From Eubacterium sp. OM08-24 (GTDB taxonomy: Bacteria > Bacillota > Clostridia > Oscillospirales > Acutalibacteraceae): a stretch of 64,000 nt of DNA. This document shows, in pieces, positions 60,253 to 64,000 of the stretch. Below the pieces are notes generated by a model that was not told the DNA's origin, searched no databases, and saw nothing but the letters and a program-made list of their open reading frames with translations. The stretch spans positions 744,001-808,000 of the forward strand of contig NZ_QSTA01000001.1 of assembly GCF_003438075.1 (NCBI RefSeq). The letters run 5' to 3'. A program made the translations under genes and the position numbers. Positions within the stretch are counted from its first letter, which is position 1. Each line of letters starts with the position of its first letter.

Positions 60253-62835
60253 TTACTTATTATCGGTTAAATGCAAAAGTCTTGCGGCATAAAGTACGCA
60301 AAGTACGCTTACGCCTGTATCTGCTAATACAGACAGCCACATTGGTGCTATGCCAAGTATTGCGAGGATTATTACTATTGTTTTTACTCCGAGCGCAAAT
60401 GTGATATTTGTTCTTACGGTTGCTACAACCTTTTTTGCAATTTTTATCGACTTTGGCAACTGTTTCAGGTTGCCTGCCGCAAGCACTGCATCGGCAGCCT
60501 CAATAGCAGCCTCACTGCCAAATCCCATTGCAAAGCCGCAATCACTCGCAGTAAGTACAGGCGCATCGTTTATGCCGTCACCTATAAAGCAAACCGACTT
60601 ATGTGTTTTCTTAATATCAATGAGCTTTTCGAGTTTGTCTGACGGCATAAGCTCAGCCGCATAAGAATCGAGTTTCAGCTCGTTTGCTATTTCCATTGCA
60701 TTTTCTTTCTTATCGCCCGTAAGCATTATGCTGTCCTTAACACCGAGTTTTCTCAGCTCATCAATAACAGACTTTGCCTCCGGTCTTAATGTATCGCTTA
60801 CAGAAATTGCGCCGATTAATTCGCCGTCATAAATAACATAAACCGATGCGGTTTTTTCGGCTGTTGCTTTTTGGCGGTCTGTCAAAATCTTTGAACCGCC
60901 GCAGGCAAGGCTCTTGCCGTTATACTTAGCTGTAACGCCCTGTCCTGCCTTTTCGCTGTAATCGGAAAGCTCAGGCAAGTTATTCTTTTCGGCTTTTGCT
61001 TTGATTGCCATAGCTATTGGGTGAGAAGAATATTTTTCGCAAGCGGCGGCAAGCGATAATATTTCGGCTGACGAATGACTGCCGTAAGCAAACACCTTAT
61101 TTACAGACAATTCGCCTGTTGTGAGTGTGCCTGTTTTATCAAACACAAATGCGTCTGCCTTTGCGAGTGCCTCAATGTATTTTCCGCCCTTAATAAGCAC
61201 GCTGATTTTTGACGATGCGCCAAGTCCCGAATAGTACGAAAGCGGAACGGAAATAACAATGGCGCAAGGACAAGAGGCTACAAGACATACCAAAGCACGA
61301 TAAACCCATGTGCTGAAACTGCCCAAGCCTACAAGCGGCGGTACAATGGCAACGATGATTGAAATTAAAATGATGATAGGTGTGTAAACTGCGGCAAAGC
61401 GGCTGATAAACTTTTCGCTCTTGCCTTTTGTAGCGGCGGCATCCTCAACGAGCTTTATAATTCTTGCGGCGGTGCTGTCGCCAAATTCCTTAGTTGTTTT
61501 TATTTCTATTAAAGAATTACCGTTAATCATTCCGCTCATTACTTCACTACCGACCTCTGCGTCAACAGGTACACTCTCGCCTGTGAGCGCCGATGAGTCA
61601 AGTGTGGTATTTCCCTTTGAAATCACGCCGTCAAGCGGCACTCTTTCGTGCGGTTTAACAACGATGGTACTGCCGATTTTCACATCTTCGGCGGCTTTTA
61701 TAACCTCTTTGCCGTCAATGAGTACCGTTGCGTTATCGGGTCTAATCTGAGCGAGCTTTGCTATGTCGTTTCTCGATGCGGAAACTGCCTTTTCCTCGAC
61801 AATTTCGCCGACTGCAAAGAGAATTGTAACCATAGCCGCCTCAACATATTCGCCCAAAACAAAGGCGGCAACAACCGCAATGGTGAGCAAGGTAGTTTCA
61901 TCTATTTGAAGTTTAAATATAGATTTAACGCCTTTTACAAAGGTTCTCCAGCCTGATATTACGGTAGCCGCAAGGCTGAGTGCGAGCAGAACAAACGAGC
62001 CGACCGAGCCGGACTCTGAGTCGCCGAAAACGGTGAGCTCAAGTCCAAATGCCGTTATGCCCAAAACTGCGGCGATGATGATTGAGATTATCTCGTTTTT
62101 AATTTCTGTCTTTTTGTCCTTTTTAGCTGAACCTGCATTTTGCTCGGCTGAGTTGCTCTCCCTTACACTGTTGTCTGCAACCTCTACTCCGTCCTCTATG
62201 CTGTCGCAAACCGCCTGTATATCCTGTACCGTTACATTCTCGGCACTTTCAAGCACGAGCTTTTTATTGGCAAAGTTAAAGTTTACATTTTCATATCCGT
62301 CTGTTTCGGCAAGCTTGGTTTCGATTTTGCCTGCGCAATGCGCACAATTAAGATTATTTAATGTAAACGAATACTGCTTTAAATTCTTCCTTTTTGTGTT
62401 GTCAATAACCTCTCCTCCGTCCTCTATGCTGTCGCAAACCGCTTGTAGATCCTGCGCTGTAACATCTTGGGCACTTTCAAGCACGAGCTTTTTATTGGCA
62501 AAGTTAAAGTTTACATTTTCGTATCCGTCTGTTTCGGCAAGTTTGGTTTCAATTTTGCCTGCGCAATGCGCACAATTAAGATTATTTAATGTAAAGGAAT
62601 ACTGCTTTAAATTCTTCCTTTTTGTGTTGTCAATAACCTCTACTCCGTCCTCTATGCTGTCGCAAACCGCTTGTATATCCTGCGCTGTTACATTCTCGGC
62701 ACTTTCAAGCACGAGCTTTTTATTGGCAAAGTTAAAGTTTACATTTTCGTATCCGTCTGTTCCGGCAAGCTTGGTTTCAATTTTGCCTGCGCAATGCGCA
62801 CAATTCAGATTGTCAAGTGTAAAACTGTATTTCAT
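60253..62835 (-). CDS. Zn/Cd-type heavy-metal P1B-ATPase with three near-identical HMA repeats
   Basis: An 860-aa metal exporter. The N terminus has three HMA domains of period 76 residues (Cys pairs 12/15, 88/91, 164/167 in NLNCAHCAGKIE). A charged linker and the membrane part follow. The CPC motif SCPCAIVISVPLSYY, the DKTGTLT phosphorylation site and GDGINDAPVL hinge identify the P1B group; CPC with an ArsR-family sensor upstream points to Zn2+/Cd2+/Pb2+ rather than Cu+. The repeats differ at only a few positions, so duplication is recent or homogenised. It is co-transcribed with the ArsR gene 14 bases upstream. Confidence 0.93.
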   Translation of the reverse strand: MKYSFTLDNLNCAHCAGKIETKLAGTDGYENVNFNFANKKLVLESAENVTAQDIQAVCDSIEDGVEVIDNTKRKNLKQYSFTLNNLNCAHCAGKIETKLAETDGYENVNFNFANKKLVLESAQDVTAQDLQAVCDSIEDGGEVIDNTKRKNLKQYSFTLNNLNCAHCAGKIETKLAETDGYENVNFNFANKKLVLESAENVTVQDIQAVCDSIEDGVEVADNSVRESNSAEQNAGSAKKDKKTEIKNEIISIIIAAVLGITAFGLELTVFGDSESGSVGSFVLLALSLAATVISGWRTFVKGVKSIFKLQIDETTLLTIAVVAAFVLGEYVEAAMVTILFAVGEIVEEKAVSASRNDIAKLAQIRPDNATVLIDGKEVIKAAEDVKIGSTIVVKPHERVPLDGVISKGNTTLDSSALTGESVPVDAEVGSEVMSGMINGNSLIEIKTTKEFGDSTAARIIKLVEDAAATKGKSEKFISRFAAVYTPIIILISIIVAIVPPLVGLGSFSTWVYRALVCLVASCPCAIVISVPLSYYSGLGASSKISVLIKGGKYIEALAKADAFVFDKTGTLTTGELSVNKVFAYGSHSSAEILSLAAACEKYSSHPIAMAIKAKAEKNNLPELSDYSEKAGQGVTAKYNGKSLACGGSKILTDRQKATAEKTASVYVIYDGELIGAISVSDTLRPEAKSVIDELRKLGVKDSIMLTGDKKENAMEIANELKLDSYAAELMPSDKLEKLIDIKKTHKSVCFIGDGINDAPVLTASDCGFAMGFGSEAAIEAADAVLAAGNLKQLPKSIKIAKKVVATVRTNITFALGVKTIVIILAILGIAPMWLSVLADTGVSVLCVLYAARLLHLTDNK
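62152..62835 (-). repeat. Three tandem 228-bp repeats within the P-type ATPase gene
   Basis: The DNA encoding the three HMA domains repeats every 228 bases with very few differences. This could support copy-number change by recombination or slippage. Confidence 0.85.
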
Positions 62836-62849
62836 AAAAAGTGCCTCCT

Positions 62850-63167
62850 TTACTCAAGAACATGGTCGAGTCCCATCTCAATAATTTTCTTAACATGGTC
62901 ATCGTCAAGTGTATAGTAAATCTGCTTGCCCTCTCTCCTGACTTTTACAAGTTTGTTTTGTCTTAAAACCCTCAGCTGATGAGAAATAGTGCTCTGCTCC
63001 ATATTGAGAGCCTCGGCAATGCTGAGTACAGACATTTCGTTGTCAGAAATGGCAAACATTATTCTTATTCGGGTTGAGTCGCCGAAAACCTTAAACAAAT
63101 CTGCAAGATCAAACAAAATCTCAAGGTCGGGTATCTCTTTGTTTTTGTTATCATTATTATCTATCAT
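62850..63167 (-). CDS. ArsR/SmtB family metal sensor repressor
   Basis: A 105-aa winged-helix protein (LADLFKVFGDSTRIRIMFAI, recognition helix QSTISHQLRVLRQNKLV). The last helix has D-x-H-x10-H-x2-E (DDH...HVLE), the alpha-5 zinc site of SmtB/CzrA-type sensors. The ELCVCDL cysteine motif of CadC is absent (EMSVLSI instead). Zinc sensing is therefore favoured. ATG 63167 has GGAG eight bases upstream; an ATG ten codons earlier lacks a site. It heads the operon with the P-type ATPase. Confidence 0.9.
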   Translation of the reverse strand: MIDNNDNKNKEIPDLEILFDLADLFKVFGDSTRIRIMFAISDNEMSVLSIAEALNMEQSTISHQLRVLRQNKLVKVRREGKQIYYTLDDDHVKKIIEMGLDHVLE

Positions 63168-63189
63168 AGCAATCGCTCCGTTCAATAAC

Positions 63190-63253
63190 TTGTTCATATG
63201 TTTATATGTTCATATGTTAGTTTGAGTATAGCACACCTATATGGCTGTGTCAA
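63190..63253 (-). promoter_or_regulatory. Promoter and ArsR-type operator of the metal-export operon
   Basis: Minus strand TTGACA (63248-63253), 17 bases, TATACT (63225-63230). Just downstream, ACATATGAACA occurs twice as a direct repeat with overlapping CATATG palindromes (63190-63221), resembling the ATATGAACA half-sites of SmtB/CadC operators. Confidence 0.7.
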
Positions 63254-63482
63254 TAGATTTTATAAATAATTTTCAGATTTTACCGTAGATTTCGGGATTT
63301 ATAAATTAATAATTTAATTGCAAAGTTTTAATTCTATATTGCAATTATGACAAGTTTATTATTTCTTATAAGAATAATTGCAGCGTTGTAACTACATTTA
63401 GCCATAATAAGAATAAACTCAATTTTATAATTCTAAAATGAGTACATTTTAGCTAAAAATAAGTTACAATTTCAAATATGCG
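63254..63482. other. AT-rich intergenic stretch
   Basis: I see no gene in this stretch. It contains short repeats of ATAAGAATAA and a TTATTTCTTATAAGAATAA palindrome-like segment, possibly regulator sites for the promoter that follows. Confidence 0.4.
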
Positions 63483-63511
63483 TTGACTTTACTACAATTT
63501 TGTAGTATCAT
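63483..63511 (+). promoter_or_regulatory. Promoter with an operator-like palindrome filling the spacer
   Basis: TTGACT (63483-63488), 17 bases, TATCAT (63506-63511). The spacer holds TACTACAA-TT-TTGTAGTA (63490-63507), reminiscent of BlaI/CopY-type sites although the spacing differs. Confidence 0.55.
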
Positions 63512-63633
63512 TTTCTATATAAGAATGTTAGTGTTACCTTGTTGTAATGCGGCATAATGTGTGTTTTAAGAAAATGTAATATATTTGTGGATATACTATT
63601 ATCTAAAGAGTAGTTTGGCAGATACTCATTTTT

Positions 63634-63660
63634 ACAGCAATTACAGTTGCTGTCTTTTTG
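63634..63660 (+). terminator. Intrinsic terminator upstream of murA (leader attenuator or end of a small RNA)
   Basis: ACAGCAA pairs with TTGCTGT around a 6-base loop, then CTTTTT. It lies about 120 bases downstream of the promoter at 63483 and 90 bases before murA. A transcript from that promoter would end here unless readthrough occurs. Confidence 0.65.
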
Positions 63661-63750
63661 CACGCACTTTATTTTATTTAGTTTTAGATTATGGAAACTC
63701 ACATATTCGTTATTGTGAATGTGCAGTATATGGAATTGGAGTGTAACAGT

Positions 63751-64000
63751 TTGGAAAAGTTTGTAGTAAACGGCGGTAAGCCGCTTTTTGGCGAAGTAAA
63801 TATAAGCGGTGCTAAAAATGCCGCAGTAGCAATTATACCGGCAGTAATTCTTTGTGACGAACCTTGTCAGATTGAAAATATACCAAATATCAGCGATGTT
63901 GCCCTTATCAGCAAAATTCTTCAGCAGATGGGTGCGCAGGTAAGACGAATTAATAAATCATCACTTTATATAGACCCAACACATATTTCAACACACTCTG
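63751..64000 (+). CDS. murA: UDP-N-acetylglucosamine 1-carboxyvinyltransferase (5' part, runs off the window)
   Basis: The first 83 codons of MurA, which transfers enolpyruvate to UDP-GlcNAc in the first committed step of peptidoglycan synthesis. The N terminus EKFVVNGGKPLFGEVNISGAKNAAVAIIPA carries the Lys-Asn pair of the active site (SGAKN). The start is TTG at 63751, with GGAG nine bases upstream; no in-frame ATG fits. The gene continues past 64000. Confidence 0.93.
   Translation, partial: MEKFVVNGGKPLFGEVNISGAKNAAVAIIPAVILCDEPCQIENIPNISDVALISKILQQMGAQVRRINKSSLYIDPTHISTHS

Noticed and set aside
62033..62884. A 283-codon plus-strand open frame antisense to the P-type ATPase
   Set aside because: It only mirrors the three HMA repeats, has no ribosome site or recognisable domain, and the opposite strand encodes a complete ATPase.
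63508..63702. A 64-codon minus-strand frame upstream of murA
   Set aside because: It covers a terminator and promoter of the plus strand, and its low-complexity product matches nothing.

Overview
The window reads as a chromosomal segment of a low-to-moderate GC Gram-positive anaerobe of class Clostridia, most likely an Oscillospiraceae/Ruminococcus-type gut bacterium. This inference rests on the clostridial housekeeping synteny, strong AGGAGG-type ribosome binding sites, type I dockerin modules, an L27 with a cleavable N-terminal extension next to its Prp protease, eukaryote-type isocitrate dehydrogenase and Rex. No rRNA or CRISPR array is present.

Layout. (1) 1-11435, all on the minus strand: ruvC-ruvA-ruvB, glmM, an RlmI-like methyltransferase, ecfA1-ecfA2-ecfT (ECF vitamin/metal importer core), truA, a DUF5711-like protein, cvpA, pgsA and the 5' part of a ClpE-type unfoldase. 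(2) 11436-15830: a hairpin-rich gap, a lipoprotein, a DUF2804 protein, and a cytoplasmic GH13 alpha-glucosidase/amylase-like enzyme fused to DUF1653, divergent from a small membrane protein through a mirrored promoter pair. (3) 15887-28650, accessory region: a DUF6933-like gene, a leftover rumA-like 3' end, the 'radical SAM mobile pair' operon with its MarR regulator and a consensus promoter carrying a 14-bp inverted repeat, then an integrative mobilizable element of about 8.4 kb (integrase, repressor, excisionase, DUF3847, a MOBQ-like oriT, MobA/MobL relaxase with two overlapping out-of-frame genes, MarR-MATE efflux cargo, DUF6061-like), followed by an HxlR-cupin pair and gene remnants. (4) 28763-37422: rlmD, murC, an AT-rich GT39-like glycosyltransferase, a beheaded dockerin gene, a flavodoxin/DUF3793 operon with IdeR/DtxR-like operators, a fluoride riboswitch with a CLC-F transporter, and an asparaginase. 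(5) 37986-48857, minus strand: YitT, Mini-III, obgE, rpmA-prp-rplU, folD, lgt, two M16 peptidase-like proteins, and a LytTR-DUF3021-ABC transporter operon. (6) 49009-64000: a secreted dockerin protein, tRNA-Leu(GAG) followed by tandem repeats that restart at the tRNA 3' end, an orphan protein, HtrA, a DEDDh exonuclease, typA, aconitase-icd-rex, a Zn/Cd-type P-ATPase with three near-identical HMA repeats plus its ArsR sensor, and the start of murA.

Functionally the backbone covers recombination repair, envelope precursor synthesis (glmM, murC, murA, lgt, pgsA), ribosome and tRNA maturation, and oxidative citrate-to-2-oxoglutarate flux next to the redox sensor Rex. The most intriguing parts are the rSAM mobile pair operon of unknown function, the dual-coding tail of the relaxase gene, the oriT and element ends, and several regulatory palindromes placed precisely on recognisable promoters. 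All assignments come from reading the sequence; no database search was run.
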